This document shows, piece after piece, positions 36,119-47,266 of a stretch of 64,000 bases of DNA. Positions within the stretch are counted from its first letter, which is position 1, and each line of letters opens with the position of its first letter. The stretch is taken from NCBI GenBank assembly GCA_016858145.1, contig JAEHOE010000033.1, forward strand, positions 927,672 through 991,671. Direction: 5' to 3'. The DNA is from Edaphochlamys debaryana. Lineage: Eukaryota; Chlorophyta; Chlorophyceae; Chlamydomonadales. Made by a program: the position numbers and the translations under genes. The notes under the pieces were generated by a model. It had not been told where the DNA came from, did no database searches, and saw only the letters and a list, made by a program, of their open reading frames with translations.

Positions 36119-38993
36119 CTGGAGCGAGCGTCGGGCTACTGCCGAGGGGGCGTCTGTCCATGCGATGGTGCCTGAGTCGGCGCTTGGGCTCGAGCGACAA
36201 GCTACGATGCCTATGGAGTATGCCTCTGTAGGGATGGATGCCTACACACCATGCCACGAAGCTTTGGTTCGCCTGGCCACATGAGCTGCACGTCCAGTTT
36301 CGTTGGATCCGCCTCCTTCGAAACGTTGCTGCCTCCTCGGCTGCCCCTCAGCGATCTCACCGACTCCTGCGACCTCGTGCTATGTTATGCAAACAAGTGC
36401 TGGACTCGGTAGCTGCGGGAGCTCGCCTCCCCGAGCACACCGAGCCGCAGTCCAGACTCTGGCAGGCGAGCCGTCCGCCTGCTCGCCGCGCCGCACCCGG
36501 CCAGCCGGCCCCCCCTGGGCCTCCTCCAGTCGGGTGCCCAAGTGCTCACTCGCTGTCCCTTGCCGCCAACACGCTTCACCGTCTCTCTGTCGCGGTGCGG
36601 GAGCTCACATTGTCAACTCCCGAAAGCGGCGAAGCCCCGGGACTGGGTGGCTGAGATGCCTGGTGCGTCTTGCTTGGACCCCAGCGTCTGGACTCTGGAG
36701 GATTGCAGTGTTAGGCGGCCTGTAAAGGGCCTCAGACAAGCCGAGATCCGAGAGACGTTGCTCACACTTGTGAGTTGCATGAAGCTCATCCGCTCCAAGC
36801 AGTGACAGAGCAATGCTTTAGACTGCTCAGTGTACTTCGGTTTGCGCCCGCCACGCCCCCGTTTCCCATTCCCCCACGCCCCCACGCCCCCACCCCTGTG
36901 CCGCACGCCACAGGTGCCTCCCACTCAGGCATCCGGCAACTACGATACCTTGAAGCCAGGGACACTCCGGGCTGCGCATAAAGTCAGAGCCGGCCATGGC
37001 CTGTATGTGAGGAGTGACCGTTGTCGCTTACGGCAAGGCGCGTCACACGCCATACGGCCTCTGAGGAACTGCAATCCGCCATGCAGGCTCCCCGTGCTGC
37101 GTCCAACTCCTTTGCAGCGCCGCTTCACGCACGCCATGCTTCTACCGCGGCCGGCAGGATGCGATATTCACAATAGGAACCAGCTCCGAGCCGAGGCTGA
37201 GAGAGGTTAAGCGTGTAGCGCCACCTACTGGGTATGGCCCTCCGGCAGGCCGTTCCTTAAAGCCCCTTGCCCCCTTCGTTCACCCTTGACTGACGATGCG
37301 CGGCCGGCCCGACCCGGGTGGCCGGCTGCCCAGTGCCTCGACCCAAGGCTGCCCCCATGCCCGGCTGCCTGCCCGCATCGGCGTTGATCGGCCCCGCCCG
37401 CCTGCCGCAGTGCCGCCGTCCAACAGCTCCTAAGCCTTGCCGACCAGGCGCTCAACTGCCTCCCCACTTCGCCGCGAAGAGCTAGGCGTCACCGCACTAG
37501 GCCCGGTGCCAGGGTACCGCGTGCATCCGCGGCGGCCCCAGATGGCTGCAGAGGCCCTGCTCGAGCATGGAAGCGATGCCGTGTAGCTCGTACAGCGCAT
37601 TGGTACCACAAACGCTGAAAGGTGTACCGGTGGGGGGCAAACGTGCACCTTACACACACAGCTTGGGCAGCCTGAAGGCTGTACCCCTCCTCAATAAAGA
37701 GCTCGCCTTCCTGCTGCGCTGTTGCCTTTCTTGCTCCCGAGTGCACAGCTTGGCACAACCTACTCAATCCTCGGCATCGGCCTGAGCCCCTGAGGAACAA
37801 GACAGCCTCGGGGAGGACCCATACCCGGATCGCCCCGATAACAGCAAGCTCGTTATACGCCTGTAGACCGGTCCCACTGTCTCAGACAGCACCTCCGGCT
37901 GCGGTAAGGAAGGGCACAGCGTGCCGCACAGTGTCCCAGCCGCCAGACAGTCTGCACCATAACGCTCGGCCGTTTGCTCCTGCATTGCAACCGGCGACAC
38001 TGATCAATGCTCTCGCAGTTCCGCTAACACATCTACAAAACACTCCCTCCCCTTTTGACGTAACGGCCACACTGGTTTATGCCCTCGCAGTCCCGCTAAC
38101 ACTTCTACAAAACACTCCCTTGCCCTTCGAAGTAACCACACCGACAAATGCCCACCACACCATCTGTGTTTGCAAACATGGAGGATGAGGGGGGGGAGGT
38201 GATGTTCTTGGGTCGCCTGGCCAACAAGGTTGTCTCGCCTCCTGACATTACCAAGGGCTGAGCCCCGCCCCTACGAGGCCAGGCATCCCCTGCAAGCCAT
38301 CATGGGAACAAGGCATGCATCATGGGTAAAATGACACTCGGATCAGTGCGGTTAGCCGGTCACATCAAGGAATTTAGTATTGCTTTGTGCCCCCGACAGC
38401 ATACAAGAATGGCAGCCGCACTCAAAACATAACAACAACACCAAAACAGCACCACATCATTTCAGTGGGGTGGTGGACTACCCCCTGCGCTCCAAGGCGC
38501 AAATAAAATGCTCGATGTGCTTAACACCGGCTACGCACCACGTGAACATACATCAGGTTCATCTGCCACCCAGGTTACCACTATGCCTAGTTGAAGGGCC
38601 CCCACCTGCGCCATTGCAAAGGAACAGCGGCCCGATCCGCGGACCAAGACCTAAGTCAGTCTCCATATCCTAAACAGTCTCCATGTCTCATGCTCTTGAT
38701 GATGATGATGCGTATGCATGTGGTAATCCGTGACGTGCCTGTCTACCCTGCACACTGTCAGAACAGCCACACCTGTGGCACGACGGCCTTCGTCCCTGCT
38801 TAGTAATTACTCGTTCACCCCTGAGCACTGCGCTCGTCGTCTACGCTCAAGACTGTCTAATGAATGTTGCTGAACTCATGCTGTGCTGACTACTGCCTTT
38901 CATTGCATCAGCGAACCCTGTCTCCTCTCTCTTCACTAAACCCAAGCAGAGTAACACGCTGCACAGCCCAACTGTCGCGCCGGCTTGGTTCTT
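36119..38993. other. Intergenic region upstream of CAP gene 1
   Basis: The first ~100 bp resembles the 5' flank of CAP genes 2 and 3 (CATCTGGAGCGAGCG versus CATCTGAAGCGAGTA), so it probably contains the promoter and 5' UTR. The remainder includes a short frame-preserving tandem repeat near 37999-38139 and the 3' flank of CAP gene 2. No gene with splice support was found. Confidence 0.45.
37999..38139 (+). repeat. Two-copy ~69-bp tandem repeat with open reading frame
   Basis: Two adjacent units share ATGCTCTCGCAGTTCCGCTA-like and ACAAAACACTCCCT segments. In one plus-strand frame they read ALAVPLTHLQNTPSPFDV and ALAVPLTLLQNTPLPFEV. The period is a multiple of three and the differences are mostly conservative. 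There is no start context or flanking splice site to make it a gene. Confidence 0.5.
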
Positions 38994-40690
38994 CTACCCC
39001 AGCGGTGAGGTGGATGGGAGCACTGCGGGAGGGAGGGTGCAAGCGGGGAATACGGTAAGAACACGCGTGCCGGAGCAGGCAACAGAAAACATCCAGACTC
39101 GCCCAAAGCTCACCGTTTGCCCGGAAAGCGGCGTCGGTTGCAGGGCCGTTGCCGTACGGGTCGTAGCGACAGACAATGACCTTGCAGCCGCCCATGAACA
39201 CCGTGCCCGAGGGAAACACCATGCGCTCAGGAGACGTGGCCACGCCGCAGCCGACCTGAGTCGAGGACTTCCACACCTGTGGGGCAGAGAGAGGCAAGCA
39301 AGCAGGGTCAGCCAGGGGTTGCCAGACGCTGCGTGCAGACCTGCCTAGGCACCCCAGGGGCACATCTGCCCACTAATTCAGCCAAGTACCCACCAGCTGG
39401 GTGAAGTGGCCAATGCTGTTGGACCAATTGTCACGGAAGGCGTTTGGCGTGTTGAAGTCGTACCAGTTGACCTCGCCGTACCAAGCGTTGACCGCACCCG
39501 CACACGACTTGTCGGGCGCAGGGTAGGCCGAGATCTGTGGACAGAACAGTTATCCAAGAGGGGAAAGCCTCAGCGCTCGTCACACCAAGCAACAAGGCCG
39601 CCCCACCTGCCGAAGCGCAGCACAGGAGCATACCTCCAACAGCTCACAGCCAAGCACAGCCATCACCCCGCCCCTCTGCTTACACCCCACACAGTGTCTC
39701 ACCCGCATCAGGTTCTCCCCATATGAGCCATGCTCCAGCTTGCAGTTCTTCTTTGCGAGCTCCTCGGCGTAATCCTGAGCGTCAGCCGCTAGACGTGTGC
39801 TCCACTCAAGCGCCGGGGCGCTGTGACGAGCCCGGAGGCGGTTGGTGGTATCCAGGAGCAGCTGGGCGTCTGGGCAGTCGCCACCTGCGCGGGAGGAGAG
39901 AGGGGATGGTGAGTGCTTCAGGGTGAGTAGGCGAAGGTGGCATTTCGGTTCACGATAGCGCTACGTAGTAGGCCTCCTAGAGCTGCCTTGAAAACTGCTC
40001 ATCGAGATCCCGTGGGCCACTCACCGCCGAGCAGCGATGCGCCGCCGCCGCCAGCATTGGGCCCAGCCGCGTTGCCCTGGTCGGTTGGCGTGGTGATGCG
40101 AGTTGGGGGCGGCGCTTTGCGGGGCGGCGGGAAGAGCGACGCAGCAGCAGGGGGCGGGGACCGACGGGGAGGCGGAGAGCGCCGAAGCGGAGGGGCAGAG
40201 GGCTCCTCCTCCACGGGAGGGGGGTAGTCGACCGGGCTCGCAGGCGGAGGGGGACGCCGAGGAGAACGCGGGGGCGGGGGCCGCGCACGCGGGGGCGGCG
40301 GAGGGGGAACGTCGGGCACATCCGGTGGGAACTGCGGGTGCGCCGGCGCCTTCGGCACCTTGCGCGGCGGAGGCGATCGCGGCGATGGAGGTGGAGGCCG
40401 CTTCCACACAAGTAGCCTACGGTTCGTGATGTGGTCTGCTGCGAGGCGAGGCACAAACGGAGGCAATCGATTACCAGCGGTCAAATACATCCGCTCATCT
40501 GTTGTCGGTCGCTTCTGCTTATATGCATACAGCGTAGCCCTCTGTACAGAAGCCGAGCACAGCGCGCCGCTCGGCGCACGGCCGCTTTTACCCGGCCCTT
40601 GGTCTCACCTGAGCCGCGGAGGCCCTCCGCCGCTGCGCCCAGTGACAGAGCGCTCGCCAGAACGAGCAGAAGCGTACGAAGAGGAGACAT
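38994..40690 (-). CDS. Secreted proline-rich CAP/SCP (PR-1-like) domain protein 2
   Basis: Exons: 40690-40609, 40438-40025, 39884-39703, 39534-39394, 39276-39114, 39022-38994; 1,011 nt, 336 residues. The signal peptide is MSPLRTLLLVLASALSLGAA. The stalk begins LLVWKRPPPPSPRSPPP and contains SPPPR, PPVEEEPSAPP and PSPP-type motifs. The CAP domain (from about residue 166) carries HGSYGENLMR, INAWYGEVNWYDF or its Val variant, GHFTQLVWKSSTQVGCG and CRYDPYGN; the last exon encodes VLPSTSPLG. Exon boundaries and phases match CAP genes 1 and 3. The gene lies inside a segmental duplication with gene 3, and its first exon and upstream 1.4 kb are tandemly repeated. Regulation may involve the duplicated upstream copy, whose donor could splice to exon 2 of this gene. 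Specific function is unknown; a matrix-associated secreted role is inferred from the signal peptide and stalk. Confidence 0.9.
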
Positions 40691-42047
40691 CTGAAGCGAG
40701 TAAAGTGCTGCTGCCCAGTAGGGGCCTGTCCATGCGAATGCGTACTCGCAATCGGCGACGCGCTGGAAGCACCTACCCTGCGGAAAAGCTACCTAGCAGA
40801 GAGATAAGCTATAATGCACACTGCGGCGACGCTGCCTCACATACCTGGCGCCATTCAAGAGTACGGGTGCCAGTTACCGAGGTTGGATTGGCCGGAACTG
40901 GATCTGAGTAGTTGTGCAGTCGGCGGCCGGAATCAGAAAGCTCTCCCGCAAGCTTTCCGCCTGCCCCTCTCACTCCCTGCCCCTCCTGTCCGTAGACATC
41001 TACAGACACGTGCAGTCCTAGTCCCAGGTAGCTGCGCGATTAGCCTTTGCGCTCGGTTCCCGCCTCAGCTAGCCTTAGGCCTCACACCCTGCTGCCGACC
41101 GTATTGCGCGGTCAGACAGCGGGTCCTCACACGTCTACGGCTGCCCGCTAACAGCGCCTGCCCTGAAGTTGACACACCGCTATGACCTACCATCCCCTCC
41201 TACTTTCTCAATACCCCTCATTCCCGTGCGCATACGGTGGCCTATCGGGCAGGCCTGACCGCCTGAGCTGTTCTGCGTGCCCCCTGCCTTCGTGATGTTT
41301 CCATGCCCTGCTTCCCTGGTGGGCCTGTGGGGTTTGCATTTCCTGAAGGAAGCGCAGCCCGTCGGCCCCTCGGCCGTCGCTGCCTGTGTTGGTTTGTGCG
41401 GCATTGTAGGTTCAGGGCGTTGTTGCCCTGCACACCCGGGGTACAAGACATCAACGAAGCGAAGCGCTCTGTCCTGGCTCTGTTGTGGCGTGGGGCGTGT
41501 ACGCGTGTTCCGCAGGGTCCCGGGCATCCAGCACTTGAACAGGGCAAGCGAGGTCCACGCTGCGGTATGCTTCGTTTAACAAGCAGCCGTTCTGTCGCCT
41601 TTGAGGCATGGCCCCTGTGCGTTTGCTCATGGTCTAAGCGCTGGCTCACTGCCTCCTGCCACGCCACCCTGCCCTGACGCGGATGTGCTCTACGGGAAAG
41701 CCATTCAATCGGGCGTCCGTTTCTCCAGGGCCCGCGGCCACATGAGGCAGGCACGTGTTACAGGGGAAGCTTGTAGCCTCGCTGCTGGCCGCTGCCAACA
41801 GCAAACCCCGTATCACAGCCCATGATGGTCGCTACCGACCTGTCCTCCATGCCAACCACGCGTGAGCCCCACGCATACATTCAGTACCAGTGCCCTGTGG
41901 CGGCCAACAACGTCCTCATGCACCGCCAGGACAACTTCTTTGTCTTCTCCACGTCATGTCGCATAGCCGAGGCTGCTGCTAGACGGTCCCGCAACGAGTC
42001 TAAAACCAACATGCGTGTCTAAGCGGATGGATGAGCGCCAGGAAGGC
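40599..42047. repeat. 1,449-bp tandem duplication, unit 1
   Basis: The unit starts at TTGGTCTCACC just inside intron 1 of CAP gene 2, covers exon 1 (signal peptide) and the upstream flank, and ends at CCAGGAAGGC. It is followed directly by unit 2, offset exactly 1,449 bp, with no difference found wherever I compared the copies. Confidence 0.9.
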
Positions 42048-43496
42048 TTGGTCTCACCTGAGCCGCGGAGGCCCTCCGCCGCTGCGCCCAGTGACAGAGC
42101 GCTCGCCAGAACGAGCAGAAGCGTACGAAGAGGAGACATCTGAAGCGAGTAAAGTGCTGCTGCCCAGTAGGGGCCTGTCCATGCGAATGCGTACTCGCAA
42201 TCGGCGACGCGCTGGAAGCACCTACCCTGCGGAAAAGCTACCTAGCAGAGAGATAAGCTATAATGCACACTGCGGCGACGCTGCCTCACATACCTGGCGC
42301 CATTCAAGAGTACGGGTGCCAGTTACCGAGGTTGGATTGGCCGGAACTGGATCTGAGTAGTTGTGCAGTCGGCGGCCGGAATCAGAAAGCTCTCCCGCAA
42401 GCTTTCCGCCTGCCCCTCTCACTCCCTGCCCCTCCTGTCCGTAGACATCTACAGACACGTGCAGTCCTAGTCCCAGGTAGCTGCGCGATTAGCCTTTGCG
42501 CTCGGTTCCCGCCTCAGCTAGCCTTAGGCCTCACACCCTGCTGCCGACCGTATTGCGCGGTCAGACAGCGGGTCCTCACACGTCTACGGCTGCCCGCTAA
42601 CAGCGCCTGCCCTGAAGTTGACACACCGCTATGACCTACCATCCCCTCCTACTTTCTCAATACCCCTCATTCCCGTGCGCATACGGTGGCCTATCGGGCA
42701 GGCCTGACCGCCTGAGCTGTTCTGCGTGCCCCCTGCCTTCGTGATGTTTCCATGCCCTGCTTCCCTGGTGGGCCTGTGGGGTTTGCATTTCCTGAAGGAA
42801 GCGCAGCCCGTCGGCCCCTCGGCCGTCGCTGCCTGTGTTGGTTTGTGCGGCATTGTAGGTTCAGGGCGTTGTTGCCCTGCACACCCGGGGTACAAGACAT
42901 CAACGAAGCGAAGCGCTCTGTCCTGGCTCTGTTGTGGCGTGGGGCGTGTACGCGTGTTCCGCAGGGTCCCGGGCATCCAGCACTTGAACAGGGCAAGCGA
43001 GGTCCACGCTGCGGTATGCTTCGTTTAACAAGCAGCCGTTCTGTCGCCTTTGAGGCATGGCCCCTGTGCGTTTGCTCATGGTCTAAGCGCTGGCTCACTG
43101 CCTCCTGCCACGCCACCCTGCCCTGACGCGGATGTGCTCTACGGGAAAGCCATTCAATCGGGCGTCCGTTTCTCCAGGGCCCGCGGCCACATGAGGCAGG
43201 CACGTGTTACAGGGGAAGCTTGTAGCCTCGCTGCTGGCCGCTGCCAACAGCAAACCCCGTATCACAGCCCATGATGGTCGCTACCGACCTGTCCTCCATG
43301 CCAACCACGCGTGAGCCCCACGCATACATTCAGTACCAGTGCCCTGTGGCGGCCAACAACGTCCTCATGCACCGCCAGGACAACTTCTTTGTCTTCTCCA
43401 CGTCATGTCGCATAGCCGAGGCTGCTGCTAGACGGTCCCGCAACGAGTCTAAAACCAACATGCGTGTCTAAGCGGATGGATGAGCGCCAGGAAGGC
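42048..43496. repeat. 1,449-bp tandem duplication, unit 2
   Basis: This is the second head-to-tail copy of 40599-42047. All open frames of unit 1 recur at +1,449 with the same translation, including a 66-codon plus-strand frame at 41822-42022 and 43271-43471 (MMVATDLSSMPTTREPHAY...) of unknown significance. Near-identity implies either very recent duplication or an assembly artefact. Confidence 0.9.
42058..42139 (-). pseudogene. Orphan signal-peptide exon (duplicated exon 1 of CAP gene 2)
   Basis: This is identical to exon 1 of CAP gene 2 (40609-40690), shifted 1,449 bp. It retains the start codon, the MSPLRTLLLVLASALSLGAA signal peptide and the GTGAGACC donor, but the exons that should follow are absent. 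Downstream on the minus strand the next complete acceptor is that of CAP gene 2 exon 2 (40438), so it could act as an alternative first exon. Otherwise it is a non-functional fragment. Its own upstream flank is also duplicated, so a promoter may have come with it. Confidence 0.75.
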
Positions 43497-44009
43497 GTGG
43501 TAGGTGCAGGGATGAGGTCCTAATCACAGAATCAATCATGAAGTGCAGGGATTACGCTTAGCATGGGTATAATGTCAGGGTTCACCGTCGGCATACGCCG
43601 CTCAATTTAAGTGTCATTGCTAATGCTCCGTTGGTCTATCCTGCTCTCTAGCCACACTCGGAACACAAGGTGCGGCAGGGCCGCCCATGGCTATCTGTCC
43701 TCGTTCTCCCACCTGTTTACCTTCTCTCGACAAGTCTGTGCGCTGGCAGCTGCAAACGAACTGCCCAAAAAGCGCAAACCACGCACACACAACCGCCCAC
43801 GACGCATACATGAATGACAACCGCCACCAAGAATCATGAGGATGAATATGTTCACATGCCTGCTCTGACTGCCTGAATGCACCCATCAATGTTTTGCTAG
43901 CATGTGTTGCCCCCGCACTGCGGGTCCGTAAGCGTTTCTTGAGCGTAGTACTTCAGGCCGCCCAAACGGCAAGGAAATGCGGCCCCACCTTTCGTCACCT
44001 GGGTGCAAC
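43497..44009. other. Intergenic region downstream of CAP gene 3
   Basis: This is the 3' flank of CAP gene 3. It diverges from the corresponding flank of CAP gene 2 almost immediately past the stop codon, which marks one end of the segmental duplication. No gene is visible. Confidence 0.5.
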
Positions 44010-45689
44010 CTACCCCAGCGGTGAGGTGGATGGGAGCACTGCAGGAGGAAGGGTGCAAGCGGGGAATACGGTAAGAACACGCGTGCAAGTGCCCGGGGCA
44101 GGGGGTAGAAGTCAAGCAACAGAAAACATCCAGGCTCGCCCAAAGCTCACCGTTTGCCCGGAAAGCGGCGTCGGTTGCAGGGCCGTTGCCGTACGGATCG
44201 TAGCGACAGACAATGACCTTGCAGCCGCCCATGAACACCGTGCCCGAGGGAAACACCATGCGCTCAGGAGACGTGGCCACGCCGCAGCCGACCTGAGTCG
44301 AGGACTTCCACACCTGTGGGGCAGAGAGAGGCAAGCAAGCAGGGTCAGCCAGGGGCTGCCAGACGCTGCGTGCAGACCTGCCTAGGCACCCCAGGGGCAC
44401 ATCTGCCCACTAATTCAGCCAAGTACCCACCAGCTGGGTGAAGTGGCCAATGCTGTTGGACCAATTGTCACGGAAGGCGTTTGGCGTGTTGAAGTCGTAC
44501 CAGTTGACCTCGCCGTACCAAGCGTTGACCGCACCCGCACACGACTTGTCGGGCGCAGGGTAGGCCGAGATCTGTGGACAGAACAGTTATCCAAGAGGGG
44601 AAAGCCTCAGCGCTCGTCACACCAAGCAACAAGGCCGCCCCACCTGCCGAAGCGCAGCACAGGAGCATACCTCCAACAGCTCACAGCCAAGCACAGCCAT
44701 CACCCCGCCCCTCTGCTTACACCCCACACAGTGTCTCACCCGCATCAGGTTCTCCCCATACGAGCCGTGCTCCAGCTTGCAGTTCTTCTTTGCGAGCTCC
44801 TCGGCGTAATCCTGAGCGTCAGCCGCTAGACGTGTGCTCCACTCAAGCGCCGGGGCGCTGTGACGAGCCCGGAGGCGGTTGGTGGTATCCAGGAGCAGCT
44901 GGGCGTCTGGGCAGTCGCCACCTGCGCGGGAGGAGAGAGGGGATGGTGAGTGCTTCAGGGTGAGTAGGCGAAGGTGGCATTTCGGTTCACGATAGCGCTA
45001 CGTAGTAGGCCTCCTAGAGCTGCCTCACCGCCGAGCAGCGATGCGCCGCCGCCGCCAGCATTGGGCCCAGCCGCGTTGCCCTGGTCGGTTGGCGTGGTGA
45101 TGCGAGTTGGGGGCGGCGCTTTGCGGGGCGGCGGGGAGAGCGACGCAGGGGGCGGGGACCGACGGGGAGGCGGAGAGCGCCGAAGCGGAGGGGCAGAGGG
45201 CTCCTCCTCCACGGGAGGGGGGTAGTCGACCGGGCTCGCAGGCGGAGGGGGACGCCGAGGAGAACGCGGGGGCGGGGGCCGCGTACGCGGGGGCGGCGGA
45301 GGGGGAACGTCGGGCACATCCGGTGGGAACTGCGGGTGCGCCGGCGCCTTCGGCACCTTGCGCGGCGGAGGCGATCGCGGCGATGGAGGTGGAGGCCGCT
45401 TCCACACAAGTAGCCTACGGTTCGTGATGTGGTCTGCTGCGAGGCGAGGCACAAACGGAGGCAATCGATTACCAGGGGTCAAATACATCCGCTCATCTGT
45501 TGTCGGTCGCTTCTGCTTATATGCATACAGCGTAGCCCTCTGTACAGAAGCCGAGCACAGCGCGCCGCTCGGCGCACGGCCGCTTTTTACCCGGCCCTTG
45601 GTCTCACCTGAGCCGCGGAGGCCCTCCGCCGCTGCGCCCAGTGACAGAGCGCTCGCCAGAACGAGCAGAAGCGTACGAAGAGGAGACAT
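44010..45689 (-). CDS. Secreted proline-rich CAP/SCP (PR-1-like) domain protein 3 (near-identical copy of protein 2)
   Basis: Exons: 45689-45608, 45436-45029, 44921-44740, 44571-44431, 44313-44151, 44038-44010; 1,005 nt, 334 residues. It has the same signal peptide and CAP motifs as CAP protein 2 and a stalk two residues shorter, because a 6-bp CAG-type repeat unit is missing near 45145. Intron 2 lacks about 33 bp next to its donor compared with gene 2. Intron 1 (45437-45607) is 171 nt, a multiple of three, and has no stop in the exon frame. Retention would therefore give a longer continuous protein, whereas gene 2's intron 1 is 170 nt and would shift frame. The 5' flank resembles that of gene 2 for several hundred bases and then diverges. 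The function is presumably the same as protein 2, so dosage or stage-specific expression is the likely difference. Confidence 0.9.
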
Positions 45690-47266
45690 CTGAAGCGAGT
45701 AAAGTGCTGCTGCCCAGTAGGGGCCTGTCCATGCGAATGCGTACTCGCAATCGGCGACGCGCTGGAAGCACCTACCCTGCGGAAAAGCTACCTAGCAGAG
45801 AGATAAGCTATAATGCACACTGCGGCGACGCTGCCTCACATACCTGGCGCGCCTGCCATACAGTACGGGTGCCAGTTACCAGGTTGGATTGGGCCCGGAA
45901 CTGGATCTGAGGAGCTGCGGAGTCGGCGACCGGAATCAGAAAGCTCTCCCGCAAGCTTTCCGCCTGCCCCTCTTCTGCTGTTCGTAAATCGCTCATGTAC
46001 CCAGAGTCAGGCCCCTGCAGCCGCGCGACTCCCCTGGGCCGCAAGCGCTCCGTTCCCGCCCGCTTCTCGCCCGCGCATAGGCCCGCGCACCCTTAGGCCT
46101 CCCGTGCTGCTGCCGACCCGACTCCCCCTCAGGCAGCCGGTCCTCACACCGTCACACGTCCCCTTGCTATCCTGCGCTGCTGCGACCAACCAGGTCCGCA
46201 CCTTTTCACACCCTCGCCTTGCCGCACCCAGCAGGAGTAGCATGAGCCGCCTTTCCACGGCTGTGTGCAGCAGTGTGACCGGCGCTGTCGTCTCGCGTAC
46301 TTGGAAACTACCGGTGCACGATGGCTCATGGCACTCGCGTGGCTGGCTGCGCATCGCAACAGGGGTGAATCGCAAGGGGTTGGGGGAGGACCAAAGTGTT
46401 GCCGCCTGCATGCTGGCTGCTGCCAGGATGAGGCCGCCTAGCGCAGAGCCGAGTGAGTAGTTAAACATGTGTGCATGTCTTCCTTTGGGGTTACACGGGA
46501 TGCTGCTGGCCCATACCGGTACACCCCAACCTTGTTGACAGCTGTCGGCTTGCGGCAGCCCTCTTCCAGCGTCCACCGCATAGTTCTACAATTCGCCCTC
46601 CCCGCTGTCACCCCTCTCATGGCCCCGCCGTATATCCGGAGCAAATCACTCGTGCCCTTGCCGCATGGCACCCCGGGCCTGGAACCACACGGCCCACTCG
46701 ACCTGCGTTCATCTCCCATACCTCAGCAACGTCAACTACAAACACAACCTGCAACCTTGCTCGCCCGCCCCTGAGCGGACCATGAGTCAACCATGTCATT
46801 AAACATATCAAGCGGTGCGTCTAGGTGACGGATGAGCACTCGGAAGAGAGTGGAGGAGTATAACGAAATTGGCGCGCGCACAAGCCAACCTATCACATCA
46901 AACGCATGCAGGCCTCTTCACACAACATGGGTACGAGTCCGAAGTCCCACTTGGCAAACACACGCCAGCACACGGTCAGTCAGAGCTCAAGTTGGATGAA
47001 TATGCGCGTCTATCTCTAGGTCTTGCATGCCTAAAACTCTCGGGCGCCGGAAAAAACCACGTGATTGCAGTGGCAGCGCCGTTATGGTACGCCTCTATAC
47101 CTCAGCCTGCGCGATGTCCCTTGTCCCTGGCTGCTTGTCCCTGTCACTGCTCTCGATCCGGCTTTGAGTCAAAGCCTGTCGTCCCTCCTGGGTCTCATGG
47201 TCCCAGGCCAAGACGCTGGCATCCGTTCATAGTCATGTCCGAAGTCCCGAACGCTGTGCTTGTTCT
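45690..47266. other. Intergenic region between CAP genes 3 and 4
   Basis: The part nearest 45690 is homologous to the 5' flank inside the 1,449-bp duplication (shared AAGCTCTCCCGCAAGCTTTC), diverging past about 46200. An open minus-strand frame around 46150-46480 starts with a hydrophobic stretch (MFNYSLGSALGGLILAAAS) but has no supporting splice or homology evidence. A TTACA (TGTAA on the minus strand) near 46490 could be the polyadenylation signal of CAP gene 4. Confidence 0.4.

Noticed and set aside
40599..43496. Duplicated open frames (for example 115, 170 and 124 codons) in the 1,449-bp repeat units
   Set aside because: They overlap each other on both strands, lack splice support and have no recognisable motifs; identity only reflects the duplication. 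The 66-codon frame at 41822 is kept only as a remark.
45690..46576. Minus-strand 189-codon frame with a hydrophobic start as a further secreted gene
   Set aside because: It overlaps the duplicated 5' flank of the CAP genes and has no splice donor where the paralogous signal-peptide exons have one.
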